Shown here in pieces: positions 41,905 to 52,639 of a stretch of DNA of 64,000 bases (its first letter is position 1; the number at the start of each line of letters is the position of its first letter). The stretch is from NCBI GenBank assembly GCA_003991915.1, contig RQTK01000331.1, positions 262,516 through 326,515 of the forward strand. Direction: 5' to 3'. Both the position numbers and the translations under genes were made by a program. The stretch is from Elysia chlorotica. Its lineage: Eukaryota > Mollusca > Gastropoda > Plakobranchidae. Under the pieces are notes generated by a model that saw only the letters and a program-made list of their open reading frames with translations, was not told where the DNA came from and did no database searches.

Positions 41905-44900
41905 TCTTTTTCTCTTTCACTTTCATTCTCTTCTCCGAATGTCACCGGGTAAAATTTAAGTTAAAAAATCTCACCCAAAAAATCTTTTTTGCCAGAAAAA
42001 ATATTACGTGCTCTTAGGATCTGCTACATGAAATCAACTGTCTAAGAGAGAACAACAGCATCTATCTGAGTTTGCTTTTATATTTGCCTCAGACAGGCTG
42101 AACGTAGAAGAAAACACCAAAAGGTGCAACAGATGCCAGGCTGCCAATGCTATTTAGGGCTGTGGTGATAATAATTATAGTGATTGGAGGAGGAGCTGAA
42201 CGTGAAGGAAATGAGAGTTTTCCGAGCAGCTGCATTCACATTACTGCTCACACTGACCCAGTATCTAAATGGTGGAGGGGGTGGGGCGTTAATAGAAGGA
42301 GCCGATATATCTAGAAAACCCTCTATTGAGCTATACTTGTCAGGAATATTGAGTTTTTAATAGTTTGTAATGAGGAGGGCAATGTATCTACTGAATTGGA
42401 GGCATTCAATATTACACATTTCTTAACTCTTTTAAAATATATATAAAATGATTGCTGCAGTGCAACTATTGGCGGGTGGCTTTAATCTTTTTCTATATTT
42501 TAACAGACCTTTTTTCTTGCCTTAAACATATTACTGATAGCATTTAAGTTTATATTTCTTAATAATGCAGGACACCAATTTAATTTGATTAAATAAATGC
42601 AATTTCGTTTGAATGAAACCACTACCAAAATATGTGTCTGTTATTTGTTTATTCTTTCTCCAGATCTAGAAAACAAAGGCTCACAACTAGTAGAAGCTAA
42701 ATATGTTTTAATCTTATCTTGTTTAAACAACACGGTTCTTTGTTGATAAGCATAGGAAGTCGCCGGGCTCAAAAACAAGAGAAAAAAGATTTCGGGGCGT
42801 TTGTAAGACAATTGCTTTTCCTCTTTTTGTTTCTCTTTGATCAACTGAATACATTTAAAAATCTTAAATTTCCAATAAACTAAAAATGTTTTACAGGGCC
42901 TACCAAAGTAAAATATACACTATTTTTCATTGAGAACTGTATCCTATCTATTAAAAGTTATTTCTTATACTTATTAATTTTATATAAAATAATGTATTAA
43001 GGTTGAAAATAAACTTTTCGGTGTAGCAAGCATCAGTAAAGTCTAAATTGTCCCTAAGATAGAGATATTCATGTAATATTTCCTTCAGGAAAAATTCAAT
43101 TATGCATCGTATCTGATATATGACGTGTCAATGTCAATAACACTTTATAAAATATCTATCTGGGGCTACAGCAATAGTTTATACCTCAATATTGTTTGTT
43201 TAATTATGTCAAAGCGGTCTCTTTTGTTTTTTAAAACAGTTTTTTATATTACATAACATATACATTCCAGTGAGGTGTTATGACGTACGGATAAACGTGT
43301 GTAAATAAGTCAGTAACACTACATGGTACAGATATGTTTTTAAAAAAGCATCTCGATAGTTTTTTATTCCCTTTTAAATTGAACACTCGATTATCTTAGA
43401 CTTATATTTTTTAATGGGTAACAAAACTAGCTTCTTAGCTTTTTGTGATGCTTTAAACAGACAGTCCATCTATCATTGTTTTTTTCTCTACATCTAGAAC
43501 ACTCCTCTAAGGTTTTGAACCTTTTTTTTCGACCCATGTTGCTCTGACTTTGAGCTCACCGCTGTAGGATTTCCTTCACACAATCTCTTCTGGCTTTGAG
43601 CCAAGAATTCAACCTATCAACAACCTTCAACCCTACACACTTCTCCATGTAAGGGAAGCTACTGCTGACTACAACAAATTTTTCAAGACTGCACAGGTAA
43701 AGGTAGTGTGTCGCTTCCGTGTTCTTTCCTTTGGAAAAAAAAATAAATAGAATTAAAAATGTAACTTGTTTATTGCCTAACTATTCTGAAAATCTTCGCT
43801 AATAATAAATTTTAAAAACTCGAATTTTGTTGGGGGGCAAAAGATAGTGATCTGGCTAGTTCGTAACAAAACAAGAACAAACATTTTACGTCCGTTTTTT
43901 TACAACTATTAGTAACTTCTGCTCTTGCGAGCTGCGCTATTTTATCATAGCTCATGATTAAGGCAATCTTTTTTAAAACCACCAAGATGTTTGTTTGGGC
44001 TGTGTTTCGAGGGTTATTGCTAGTAAGTGACAGTAAACATTCCCCGGTTTTGAAGGAATAAAAAAGCAATGGTGTGGGTTAGTCACTCCTTGATATTATT
44101 TACTTTCAAATTGCTGTGAAAACGGTTGCACTTGTTTCACTTGTTTAATATATTAATAGGAAGATGTTACGCCATTATTTAGTTTTTTTCCAAGCACAAG
44201 TTGGCATCGTAGAAAAACAGGCAATTGTATCATTCTCTCAAAAACTGAATGCCTCAATTTAAAGTGTCAAAAGGAACTACCTTTCCAGAGCCCAATGCAG
44301 GGAAGATAACAAAAGCACCAATGTAAAAGGCCTAAATACTAGCATTCTCGTTTTACAAAAGGAGCATATTAATATGTCATGGTGTGGAATAAATGTTACC
44401 CATATTTCGAGTGAATGTTATTAAAAAGAGTGCTTTTTGAAACAGGCAAAGCGTGTCATAACATTGCTGTTTTCTTGAGTCGGTTAAAAGTTGATATAGT
44501 CACATTCTTCACAAATTAAAAAACACAGCGATATCCATGGCATCGCTCTGATAGATCTAGTTGTGTCAGTATCCAAATGTAGATGTCCATTTGCAAAAGA
44601 AAGCACACACGAGAGAAAATGTCAGTATCGATTTTTTGGTATATATAGTAGTTATATTTTTCTTTAATTTATTTCGGATTCTTTGCCCTTAATTAGATTT
44701 GGGGGTATAAGAAATACCTACGTCTTTATTTTAAAAAAACAACAACATATTAATCCTTCAGTATTCATTGCGTGGAATGCAGCGCATTAAGATCAGGCCA
44801 AAATGCGTACAACATGAAGATCTATTTACTCTTACGAGCCTAAACGAATCAGCAAATTGCAAGACTATACAATGAAGAAAGGTATACCAAACAATACAAG

Positions 44901-45626
44901 GGACATAAAAGACCAAAGCTTAAATTACATTGATAAAATGCCATCTGAGAAAGAAGTTTAAGAGCACAAAGAAATACAACAAACATAACTAAAGGAATCA
45001 ACAAGCATTATACATACATGCATATCTCTTAAACATACCATGAGTACATCATTTCATAATTTTCGTGTTACCATACTTAAGTTTAATCATACTAAAAGAG
45101 TAAAATACATAGTTTATAGAAGAAACAAATAGATCGGTAATAAAAAAATCAAACGAAAAGTACAGAAAAATAAAATAATAGACAAAAGAAAGCAGCAAAG
45201 AGTCTCTAAGAAATATAAGTAGTCAGTGAGATCAGAGAGGGAGCAATTGTGTATGCCGAAAATAAGAGATTTAGAAAACGAAACGAAAACGAAGGACAGG
45301 GTGAGATAATAAAAAGGAAGTTCAATGACTGTTTGAGGCATCAGGTATCATAACAGTCAGGAAAGGAACTACAAGAAACTATATCTTTGAAAGAGAAATG
45401 TAAAGAAGTTGTATATTATTTTGCCTTTTCTTTCCTCTTAACATAATGTTCAACAGAATCTTCAAAAGTTTCTTACTGTTTAAAGTGTGTTTTTTTAAAT
45501 AAATATGATGCATAAACTCACCTCCACTCTGCTTTGTGTGGTGGGGGAGGGTCCTCTGTAGACACTGTAGCTCTTGGTCACCTTCCTGCTGCTCATGGTA
45601 TTCATATCTGAGTCAAAATCGTGCAT
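21258..45626 (-). CDS. Prm: Paramyosin, complete, 20 exons
   Basis: Exons 5' to 3': 45522-45626, 35507-35563, 34347-34433, 33591-33757, 32990-33068, 32398-32541, 31876-31977, 31156-31352, 30147-30279, 29305-29521, 27961-28076, 26759-26883, 26351-26456, 26127-26221, 25002-25130, 24360-24491, 23766-23870, 23048-23182, 21822-22022, 21258-21416. The product is about 863 residues (853 from the inner ATG), the usual paramyosin size. A short non-helical head ([15 protein letters not shown]) is followed by an unbroken heptad coiled coil and a Ser/Arg tail ([17 protein letters not shown]). Diagnostic stretches include [44 protein letters not shown] and MNKYRKAQ. Family knowledge: parallel dimers form the core of invertebrate thick filaments and support catch tension in molluscs. 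Myosin rod is the alternative, but there is no motor and the head is paramyosin-type. Phases join throughout except at exon 13/14. Confidence 0.95.
21417..21655. repeat. 53-58-bp tandem repeat of the exon 20 splice acceptor
   Basis: Beyond the true acceptor (exon edge at 21416), acceptor-like copies have exon edges at 21471, 21524, 21582 and 21635. On the minus strand each reads TGCCCTTGCAG or a close variant followed by GAACTTGTGGC or GAAGACGTGGC; the latter is exactly the first 11 exon bases. The array runs into the gap at 21656-21679, so the copy number is a minimum. Confidence 0.9.
21656..21679. other. Assembly gap, 24 N
   Basis: Twenty-four undetermined bases between the acceptor repeat array and a GA-rich tract (21680-21780) in paramyosin intron 19. 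Confidence 0.99.
22721..22975 (-). mobile_element. tRNA-SINE, near full length
   Basis: Minus-strand orientation. The head ends in a B box (AGGTTCGAGCCC, 22910-22920), followed by ACTGGTTGAGTCGGTGTCAG, CAGCTGAGACAGGAATCATG, TCTCGTGTGTAACAGCAC, CAGACGTCAGTCTTGGGGCC and a tail ACTTTAAACCAC. It lies in paramyosin intron 18 about 70 bases from exon 18, separated by a C-run. Confidence 0.85.
24648..24868. repeat. (ACT)n microsatellite
   Basis: Over 200 bases of ACT trinucleotides, broken once by CACCACCAC, in paramyosin intron 15 about 130 bases from the exon 15 donor. Spurious poly-Thr and poly-Val frames result. Confidence 0.95.
25790..26112. repeat. 36-bp minisatellite beside the exon 14 donor
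   Basis: About nine copies of a 36-bp unit of the type CTTCAATAAGAACTATCATA plus ATTCCGATCGCAAAAC. It starts 15 bases past exon 14 in intron 14. Because 36 is a multiple of three, open frames run through it on both strands (a 12-residue repeat in each), but these are not genes. Confidence 0.9.
26351..26456 (-). CDS. Prm: Paramyosin exon 13, no GT donor visible
   Basis: The exon reads [12 protein letters not shown] through [10 protein letters not shown], with a normal acceptor (TCTCCAG). After the last conserved codon (GAT, 26353-26351) the sequence continues GAGCAAATTTGG, with no GT. The nearest dinucleotide able to serve is a GC two bases on (GC donor at 26348-26347), but it breaks the frame into exon 14 at its best acceptor. 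Possible causes are a lost donor, an unusual splice site or a base-level assembly error. Confidence 0.7.
26884..27735. repeat. 55-bp minisatellite carrying the exon 12 splice acceptor
   Basis: About 15 tandem units, most exactly 55 bp (for example acceptor copies at 27371, 27426 and 27481). The array begins at the last intron base before exon 12. On the minus strand each unit holds TGTTTTTCACTATTGAC, then CTGTACCCCAG followed by GACAA, matching the true junction (TTGTACCCCCAG then GACACAGAG). Thus a pyrimidine-rich tract, a branch-like TTGAC and the AG are all repeated. No matching donor occurs within the unit. Confidence 0.95.
27722..27958 (-). mobile_element. tRNA-SINE abutting the exon 11 donor
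   Basis: In minus orientation the element runs from GTTCTCGGTTCAAAATC (head, B-box-like) through GGTTGGGCCAGTCTCTGTAC, CCAGCTGAGCCAGGAATCC and TATTTGAATATAAACAACC to a tail of CAACTCAACTC. Its head starts within about 15 bases of the exon 11 donor (GTAACG at 27960-27955). Its tail merges with the 55-bp minisatellite, whose units also contain CAACTCAACTC. Confidence 0.75.
28620..29290. repeat. Diverged tandem repeat with a copy of the exon 10 donor
   Basis: Five or so diverged units of about 100 bases share CATACTTTATCCGAAACTTA, AATGAGCGTTGGGAAAACC and TTTTAGGTGCATAATTATT. One unit end (28886-28928) repeats the exon 10 3' edge and donor: minus strand AACAAAACACTTTCGG then GTGAGG, against the true AACAAAACACTTTCGG then GTGAGT at 29304. 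Confidence 0.8.
30280..30470. repeat. About 65-bp tandem repeat beside the exon 9 acceptor
   Basis: Three diverged copies of a unit that begins at the exon 9 acceptor: GCGTCTGGACGAAAAACAGG, GCGTCCATAAAGACAGCAGG and GCGTCCACAAAAAACAGCAG, each followed by GGGA-ATT-ATGATTGGTT-type sequence and TTTGGTTTGG slippage. In the two outer copies the AG of the acceptor has changed (GTGGACGC on the minus strand), so they are decayed sites. Confidence 0.75.
30470..30590 (-). mobile_element. tRNA-SINE fragment
   Basis: Contains CTCCTGTCTCGGCCAGTCAC, ATTATACTAGCA, then a second piece CAGTCAGTACTATATAGGAC and TATTGTGGAAGGC. Core pieces are recognisable in minus orientation but the fragment is rearranged and lacks a head. 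Confidence 0.55.
30635..30780 (+). mobile_element. tRNA-SINE fragment, opposite orientation
   Basis: Plus orientation: GCTCGGCTGAGACAGGAGTT, CTCTTGTGTGTTAGC, CAGACGTTAGTATGGGACC and ACATAACAAATCAACTCAG. With the preceding fragment it forms a head-to-head arrangement of two partial copies. Confidence 0.65.
30860..31055 (-). pseudogene. Decayed duplicate of the 3' part of paramyosin exon 8
   Basis: A block of about 190 bases duplicating 31055-31245. At 30959-31026 the minus strand encodes [23 protein letters not shown], a near copy of the end of exon 8 (S to T and E to K changes). The donor that follows is GC (CAG then GCTGGT) where the real exon has GT, and the 5' half of the exon is missing. 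It is therefore an exon fragment unlikely to be spliced normally. Confidence 0.85.
31385..31622. repeat. Short tandem repeats and a copy of the exon 8 acceptor
   Basis: Four copies of a 21-23-bp unit (ATTATATTAGTGACTTTGTG type) at 31382-31475 are followed at 31547-31600 by a copy of the exon 8 5' edge: minus strand CTCTGCGGTCCACAG then CAAAGACAGAATCTGCAGGT. A further single AGTGACTTTGTGAA unit follows. Acceptor and repeat tail were therefore duplicated as one block. Confidence 0.85.
34440..34690. repeat. 35-bp minisatellite beside the exon 3 acceptor
   Basis: Seven copies of a 35-bp unit (CGGGAAAGACCGTACATGAA plus ACCATACAATTTAAA) begin 6 bases upstream of exon 3. The first unit forms the pyrimidine-rich tract of the real acceptor (minus strand GGGTTTTTCCGTTTGCCAG); the other units lack the final CAG. 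Confidence 0.9.
34999..35400. repeat. (GA)n microsatellites and GACA-rich sequence
   Basis: Two pure GA tracts (34999-35058 and 35356-35399) with GACAGACAG-rich sequence between them, in paramyosin intron 2. Reads as CT in the transcript. Spurious Ser/Leu-rich frames only. Confidence 0.9.
37096..37111. promoter_or_regulatory. E-box CACGTG next to full CRE TGACGTCA
   Basis: A palindromic CACGTG (37096-37101) is followed after two bases by a palindromic TGACGTCA (37104-37111). The surrounding 37030-37240 is GC-richer than the rest of the intron. Known families binding such sites are bHLH-ZIP factors (USF/MAX) and CREB/ATF. Function here is inferred from motif only. Confidence 0.45.
37288..37378. 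repeat. (GT)n and (GA)n microsatellites
   Basis: A short GT tract (37288-37306) followed by about 65 bases of GA repeats, in paramyosin intron 1. Confidence 0.9.
41680..41910. repeat. CT/TGTC-rich microsatellite
   Basis: CTCTCTGTCTGTCTCTGTC-type sequence ending in a pure CT tract (41838-41890) and a short CA tract, in paramyosin intron 1. Confidence 0.9.
45522..45626 (-). CDS. Prm: Paramyosin exon 1, with three in-frame candidate starts
   Basis: In-frame ATGs occur at 45626, 45605 and 45596. The first gives [19 protein letters not shown], the last begins MSSRKVTKS. The upstream ATG has A at -3 and its acidic start resembles flatworm paramyosin N termini as I recall them, so I extend to it; the inner start also has A at -3. 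The donor is GAG before GTGAGT (45521). The next exon is 10 kb away. Confidence 0.8.
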
Positions 45627-46432
45627 CTTTTCTTTGCAGGTGTTGCTTGGGTAGGCTAACAACAAGGACAACCTTGGACTCCAATGGTTGGAGAAAGGTG
45701 CAAAATTTGGGTTAGGAGTTTCCGGGAAATTATAACGGTCGAATTCACGACGGAGACACAGTTGAATAAACCTGTGTCAACCGAAGCAGAAAACAGAAAC
45801 AGAAAGGTTGGAAGGTGCTGGGGCTCACTCTACGTGGTCGCTTTTGTAACAGGGCAACAACGATGGTAGTGGCCTGGGTAGGGAGACAACACCAACACTC
45901 GGAAGAAAAGTCGAAAAGGAGTGAAGAGTCGTCTACAGTGCCTCTTCCTTTTTGTTCACGGACCGTGCGGGGCAGTTGCACCAGCGAGCTTGTGGGAGTT
46001 GTGGAGGAGCAGGACCAAGAACTTGCTGGTTGGTCTACCTGGTCTCTTCCAGCTCGAGATTTGGTTGGTTCGTCTCACCTGCAGGAGATTGGGAGGGTGG
46101 AGGGAGGAGGGGAAGGGGTGGATGGGGAAGGGTAGCTCATACTGCACAGAGGAACCGGTATGCGAGATGTAGTTAAAACGTACTTAGTGGGTATGTGGAG
46201 CCAGAATGAACAGTGTTATTCAGACTGCAGGAGGAATGTGTGTACCAGGTAAAATGTGTGAAAATGGCATGGAGAGGCTAACGGAGACGGAGAGAGAGAG
46301 TGTGTGAGAGAGAGAAAAGATATATAGGGACAAAATAGAGAGATGTGAAAAGTGTATTGAGATACGGTTAGATTCAGGATCAAATAGAGGCAGGGTGAAA
46401 GTAGATGGGTATAAGTATTAAGAGCTACAGCT

Positions 46433-46436
<4 letters not shown>

Positions 46437-46474
<38 letters not shown>
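46437..46474. repeat. (GA)n microsatellite
   Basis: Pure GA tract upstream of paramyosin, in a wider purine-rich stretch (46280-46520). Confidence 0.9.
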
Positions 46475-46477
<3 letters not shown>

Positions 46478-47604
46478 CGAGGGAGCGAGAGATCAATAGA
46501 CAAAGAGAGAGAGAGTCATAAAAGAAGAAGACAAAAGGTTAAATTATGTGATCGTTGGTTGTTGAAGCGGTACAAGGAAATGCGATATGAGAAGAGGTTA
46601 TAGAGAACAAAGATTAATTACATCTATAACAAATGCTTAGGACTGAAAAGGAGAAGGAGATACTACCTTGATTCTCGAGGTGAATTTTGTAGCTGAGCAC
46701 GGCTAGAATAGCAGAGCATACATGTAGAGATAGACGTAGACGTAGATATACACACTTTCATAATTTAAGTGCAATTCAGGTAGGAAAGAAACTAACATTT
46801 TTAGGAATAGATCCTTCTTTTTAGAAAGTATATTGTTAAGAGATATAACCCTTAATATTGTTAAACTTTAACTTTCCCATTAAAAGTTTGGAGTGCGTGT
46901 ATGGAGTATTATGGGATCATTCAGATCTTAAATATCTTTTAGAAGAGTTTAGATTCTTTCGAAAAACTCTAAAAACCCTAAAATTAGTAAAGGCTATGTT
47001 TAAAAAAAAATTAATTTCTCCCCATCTATATATTAAAATAGTTGTGGTCATATAGACGTAAGCCAGTCAGTAAAGGGCTCATTAAGGAGCAATATGTCCA
47101 AAGTTTGAATTTAAGTGGTTGCTACCATTTCCACATTGGAACTTTTTTGGATACATCGGGGCTTTACAATTAGAGATAACCTTATTTATGTAACAAAAAA
47201 TATGGTGAGACGTATAAATGCATAAAGTCATAGACCCCATGCATATTATCTTTCCTGGTGTCTTTCAGATATCCTTAAAAATCAATATAGATTCCCAAAA
47301 ATATTAATCTTTGTTTTTCTATTTCATACAACATCATAATATGTTCCAAAACACGACATTTTGACACCGAAAAGATAAAATTAGGACAGTACATATAATA
47401 CAAATCACGAATTATCAAAATTTAAAAGTAATTACTTTCGAGCTAAGTAGCCAATGGTGGCAAAACATTGGTTTAACTATTAGGACATTTTAGGTTCGGT
47501 ACATGGCAAGTTAAAAAGGTAGGTGATTTTATGAGTCGAGAGTTAGCTATGCACTCAGAATGTAACATGGCCGATTTGTCATTACTTTATATACATCAAA
47601 TAAA

Positions 47605-47605
<1 letters not shown>

Positions 47606-47667
<62 letters not shown>

Positions 47668-47683
47668 ATAAAGGCAGAGAGAA

Positions 47684-47720
<37 letters not shown>

Positions 47721-47900
47721 AAGACAGACAGAGACAAAGAAGATAGAATGAGAGAGACAAACAGATACACTGTCAGTGACAAAGAAAAGAGAGATAAAGA
47801 AGAGGCAGCGAGACAGGCAGATAGATAAGCAGAGAGAGAAAAAGAAAGAAAGAGAGAGTGAGCGAGATAGAGAGGCAGAGAGAGATACAGAGACAGAGCC
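47606..47900. repeat. (GA)n and (GACA)n repeats
   Basis: GA tract (47606-47650) followed by GACA repeats (47688-47730) and degenerate GA-rich sequence. Confidence 0.9.
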
Positions 47901-49328
47901 TATGTGTGTAAAGTTGTAATTATGAGCTGGTGAATTTCTCAGAAAAGCGCGCACCTACACCTATGGAGTCTTAACTTCATGTAGAAGCTTGTTGCTGTCT
48001 GACGTAAACCAAACGTTCTACTTTTAAACCAGTCAGGTAATTTATGATGCCAGGCTGGGATGGGGGTTGGTATTTGAGGGTGGGTGTGAAAAAAGTTTAT
48101 CAATACTGTTAGGAAACAGATGGGGCGTTCTTTGGTAAAGAAATAAGCTTACACATTTCATGAAGTCCATTTATTATCATTCCAAATATAAACCACAATT
48201 TCAGTTTAAATTATTCTCTTCTTAAATTATTTATTTCAATCAGTTGGATGTCATGTGTAAAAGTGCACAGCATGGCCATAATGATAAAAGCTAGGTGTAT
48301 AAAAAAGGCGGAGTAATCACTTTTGTTTCTAAAAGTAAAAGTAATAGAGGGGAAGAAAAAAAAAACAACAACACTGAGCTAGCTATGTGTAATGCTGGCG
48401 TAGACTCAAATCCGACAGATCGTGAGCGGAGATGCAAAGGTAAAACAACTTAGCTCAGGTAAGTACGAGATGAAAGCAGGCGGCGTGTGCGCGGGGCCTG
48501 ATAATGTGTGCTCCATATAAGGTGGTGAGTCTGTTACCAGGGCCGACACGCTGTTCTAGAGGGGAGAGGGTGGGGGCTTGTGCTCGCAGGCTTGCCTCGT
48601 GAAGTAAAGTAGGTGGGAGAAAGATATGGGTGAGTCGCGAGGAGAAGATAATCAGGGAGATGTGAGCTGGGCACGTGCATAGATAAGGATGGATAGAGAT
48701 GGGCCGGGAAGAAGAAGGGAAAGGGGAAGAATCAAGAGAAGAAAGTCGACAAAGTAGAGGAATTTTTACAAAGAGAAGTTTAGTAGCGATTTGATAGATT
48801 GATTTCTAGATAGGAAGGGAGAGGGTGGATGAGTTATAGATGAATATTTATTTAAAAATGGAAGTGAGATAGAGATACAGAGAGAGAGAGAGACAGAGAG
48901 AGAGAGAGACAGAGAGACAGAGGAAGAGAGCGAAATGTAAAAAATTGAATACAAATTAGATACACAGCTAGGTTCACAAATAATCTAAATAAGGCAGGAA
49001 CTTTGAAAAGAATCGAAGTGAAAACTCGTATACCAAAATATTTTTGCAAACATGTTCATTATAACAAAAAGGAGAGAGTGCTAAAATTATCCACAGGCAT
49101 CAGAAAGTTGCCCAAGATTTAAGAAGAGCTAAGGGTCATCCTGATACTTAATAACTTGGTATATGAAGGAGTCGACACATTTTGATTGAAGGATGTACTT
49201 ATTTAAGAATGTTTATGCCTCTCTAAGAACGTTTTGCGTCATAGCACTTTATAAAGTATCAACAGTGGCAACATTTCTTTTCAAAACGTGCGAGCATATA
49301 GAGAATTTGACTGCAGATAAAAAAATAG

Positions 49329-49329
49329 C

Positions 49330-49394
<65 letters not shown>

Positions 49395-49398
49395 GAGT
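49329..49398. repeat. (GTA)n microsatellite at a gap edge
   Basis: About 70 bases of GTA trinucleotides ending directly at the 49399-49784 gap, so the tract probably continues into the unsequenced part. Confidence 0.95.
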
Positions 49399-49784
49399 NN
49401 NNNNNNNNNNNNNNNNNNNNNNNNNNNNNNNNNNNNNNNNNNNNNNNNNNNNNNNNNNNNNNNNNNNNNNNNNNNNNNNNNNNNNNNNNNNNNNNNNNNN
49501 NNNNNNNNNNNNNNNNNNNNNNNNNNNNNNNNNNNNNNNNNNNNNNNNNNNNNNNNNNNNNNNNNNNNNNNNNNNNNNNNNNNNNNNNNNNNNNNNNNNN
49601 NNNNNNNNNNNNNNNNNNNNNNNNNNNNNNNNNNNNNNNNNNNNNNNNNNNNNNNNNNNNNNNNNNNNNNNNNNNNNNNNNNNNNNNNNNNNNNNNNNNN
49701 NNNNNNNNNNNNNNNNNNNNNNNNNNNNNNNNNNNNNNNNNNNNNNNNNNNNNNNNNNNNNNNNNNNNNNNNNNNNNNNNNNNN
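49399..49784. other. Assembly gap, 386 N
   Basis: Undetermined bases directly after a GTA microsatellite. Reading frames reported across it are artefacts. Confidence 0.99.
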
Positions 49785-49864
49785 TAACTCAAGCCATATG
49801 CTAATAACTGGGTTAACCAGACGGAAGATGTGGCCGAAGGAGCACCTCAGGCCACTAGAGCATT

Positions 49865-49948
49865 TGTCTTCATACCTTGGCACTACGGGCAAACTGGCGC
49901 TCTTGTAGTGCGTTTGTCTGCTAATCGGCATGTTCCTTGTTCGAAACC
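49865..49948 (+). mobile_element. Possible tRNA-derived SINE head of a second family
   Basis: TGGCGCTCTTGTAGTGCG resembles an A box and TTGTTCGAAACCC a B box 30 bases later, but the arms do not pair into a full cloverleaf. Downstream sequence does not match the main SINE core of this window, although GGTTTGGTTGATGTCTGGTT follows at about 49990. Confidence 0.4.
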
Positions 49949-50373
49949 CAAGATATCTAAAAACCGTGTTTCTTTGATTTTGCCACTCACTGGTTTGGTT
50001 GATGTCTGGTTAAGACATATTTTCTTCTTATATTGATTCATTATGTAGTTTTTAACTAAAGGAAAGGACATTGTAAAGAAGTTAGCAATGTCCACTTAAG
50101 AAAAGTAGAGAGGAGATGGAAAGACATATAATCTTAATCAACAGGAGTATAGATAAATTCATATATTATTATATAGATAGATAATTGATTGATTGACATA
50201 TATGTAGATATATTGGTATATAGATCAGGAGACACACAGACAGATAAATAAATATAATTATATAAATCTAAATACACTGGCAGACAGATAGATGAAAATA
50301 ATCTCAATTTCCTCAAACTATATTATTATAGTCAATATTATGTTATCTTATCTTTTATATAAATAGAAAGAAA

Positions 50374-50400
50374 GAAAGATAGATAGATAGTTATCTATAA

Positions 50401-50464
<64 letters not shown>

Positions 50465-50485
50465 GTAGATAGATAGATAGATGGA
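50374..50485. repeat. (GATA)n microsatellite
   Basis: GATA repeats with few interruptions; more diffuse GATA-like sequence precedes it from 50170. Confidence 0.95.
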
Positions 50486-52639
50486 TAGACAGGCACATAA
50501 AGAGTTGACCAATATTTATAAATATGCAAACTCAAGTAATATAGTTCGCAATTAGATGGACAACTCACACAAAACAAAACAAAAAAACATGGAAAAGAGA
50601 GGAATAAAATCTGAGTGACTGGCACCGTTTCGGTCTAATCACAATACCAAACTTTCATCTCCCTTGCCAAATTTTCTCCGATGCTATGACCTTTTACCTG
50701 CCGTGTGAACTCACCTCGGAAGTCACCGCCAAAACATTGCACTAATTCCTGTGCATAGTAGGAAAGGCAGCTAGTCAGCTAGCATAGAACATGAGTATGA
50801 ACTTAGAAAATCCCACCAGGTAAATCTAGCAGTAGTACGTAAAACGTTGTTGTGTGGAGAGCTTACGACTGGACTTAAGTTATACGAGTAAGAAGTCTTA
50901 CGACGAGTTGTAAGCTACCACGACGTTGTGCTTATGGTCATAGAGTTTGTTCTTTGGGTAGCATGACCAGTTTACCACCCAAGTCCGTTATTGTTCCAGC
51001 GTCAAATATACCCATCACTCAGCCAAACACGTTATAATGAGCCGCACGTGCGTAGCGGTCCAGGAAATAGTTGACCGAGGGTAATCTTGTGGTACTATGT
51101 GGTACTATGTGGACCCATCCTGACAACCAGTGGTTCTGGTCTGGTTTGTATGCCTGGACATGACTCTCTCCCGGATTCCGTGCGGGCAGTGGTTGTCATG
51201 TGAAATGATAGATGAGGAATTTCTATAGGGTCAGGCCATGCCGTACTGTGCTCACAAAAAAACAAAGCAAAACAAAACAAAAAACAGAGACATTATTATT
51301 CTTGCTTTATGGATACACATACCGTTTTTTCTTGCTTTATGAATACACGTACCGTTTTTTCTTAAGCTACTTTGCATGGACCTGCTACCTTAATGTTTCC
51401 AGTGGTGGATAAACAAATACCTTTCCAATGGCAATAGATACATAGCTTAACAGTATCATAGCCATGTCATGATGTTATGGCTTATTTTAGTAGTCGAGAG
51501 TAATAAAAATATATTACACTAAACCTGACCTTAATGTGAATAAGATAATATAATTTTTTTTAAATGATTATATTACGATTAAAAAGGTCCATATATGTTG
51601 TGCCAATAGTCTGAAAGTACTGCGCTGTGAGTCACGCCAACTGTGAAGGGAAGCCACTGGGTGAGTCACTGCACACATACTGAACATTTCTTTCACACCT
51701 GGAAAATCTGAAAATCCGGTCATATGCGTCACAGTACTGTTTTCAGTATTTATTTTGTTGTTTATTAAGATGCGGGGGCACCAATATAATTATTGACGAT
51801 TGCGAAATTCATTTTTTGTTTATTCAGATTTCATGTTTTTAACGATATGCCCATAAATAGGCATTTAGTTAGTATTTGTAAATCAGCATAGGTGTAAATA
51901 CCCTTCAAAAGTATATTGCGATATTATGTTTGTTGTCAACCGAATTTATGAGAATCGTCTCTTTTTCCAATTTAAATGTCATACGATTCTGAAATATTTT
52001 GCATTTTTTCAGCCAATTGAAGCAAATTAGGTTTAAATCTAAGTTGTTTTTGTTGGTTGTTGTTGGCGTTAAAGGCATACATATTTTGCCAAATATGGAT
52101 GCTTAAATCTTTTATTTTTATCACATAAAAACAAATTAAACAATTGGTCTAACAGAAGAACTATATAATCAGACATGGGGGTGGAAGGGTATTGTTTTCT
52201 TTCAATTTTTGAATTAAATTACAACAGCCTTAAAAAGGTATAGTTTTGCGATAGAGAATTTAATCGTTTTGTTTTAAGGCAATATAATGTCTCAGAGTAA
52301 ACGTGATAGGCATTCACGAACAGTGCAAATAAATTTTTTAAACTTTTGTGTGCTATCAAATATTTGTTAATATGAAAATATTGAAAATGATCTTTAGCAC
52401 CAAGAAACAAGTTTTGTATAAGCAGCACGTTTTATTGTTCTTGATTTTTTTTTTTTGTTTTCTTGTCAGAACCGGATCATACAATTTTTTTAACGGTACG
52501 AAACACATTCTAAGTATCTGCATTTAACTGGTTTTTTTTCATCTCTCAAATTGATCATGGTTACTATTAAAAAATACTAAAGTATCCAGTGCATTCTGGA
52601 AGCACAAAGCAGAGGTCCTCACCAATAATTACCTCAGCG

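Larger units (their letters stand above)
35564..45521. other. Paramyosin intron 1, about 10 kb
   Basis: I found no exon of another gene here. It holds a GT/GA microsatellite pair (37288-37378), a CT/TGTC tract (41680-41910), a CACGTG plus TGACGTCA cluster (37096-37111) and otherwise unique AT-rich sequence. First introns of muscle genes often hold enhancers. The short GC-richer stretches at 37030-37240 and 41220-41430 are the best places to look. No coding frame resembles a known protein. Confidence 0.6.

Noticed and set aside
21258..45626. Interpretation as a myosin heavy chain rod or catchin/myorod transcript
   Set aside because: No motor exons lie upstream, the first exon has its own start and a YRGPSP head, and the rod exons match paramyosin in order and length.
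45815..46176. Overlapping plus-strand ORFs upstream of paramyosin
   Set aside because: No recognisable domain. Three overlapping frames are open at once in a less AT-rich promoter-like stretch, which suggests composition rather than coding.
49193..49931. Long frames spanning the N gap
   Set aside because: The gap translates as unknown residues, and the remainder is a GTA microsatellite.
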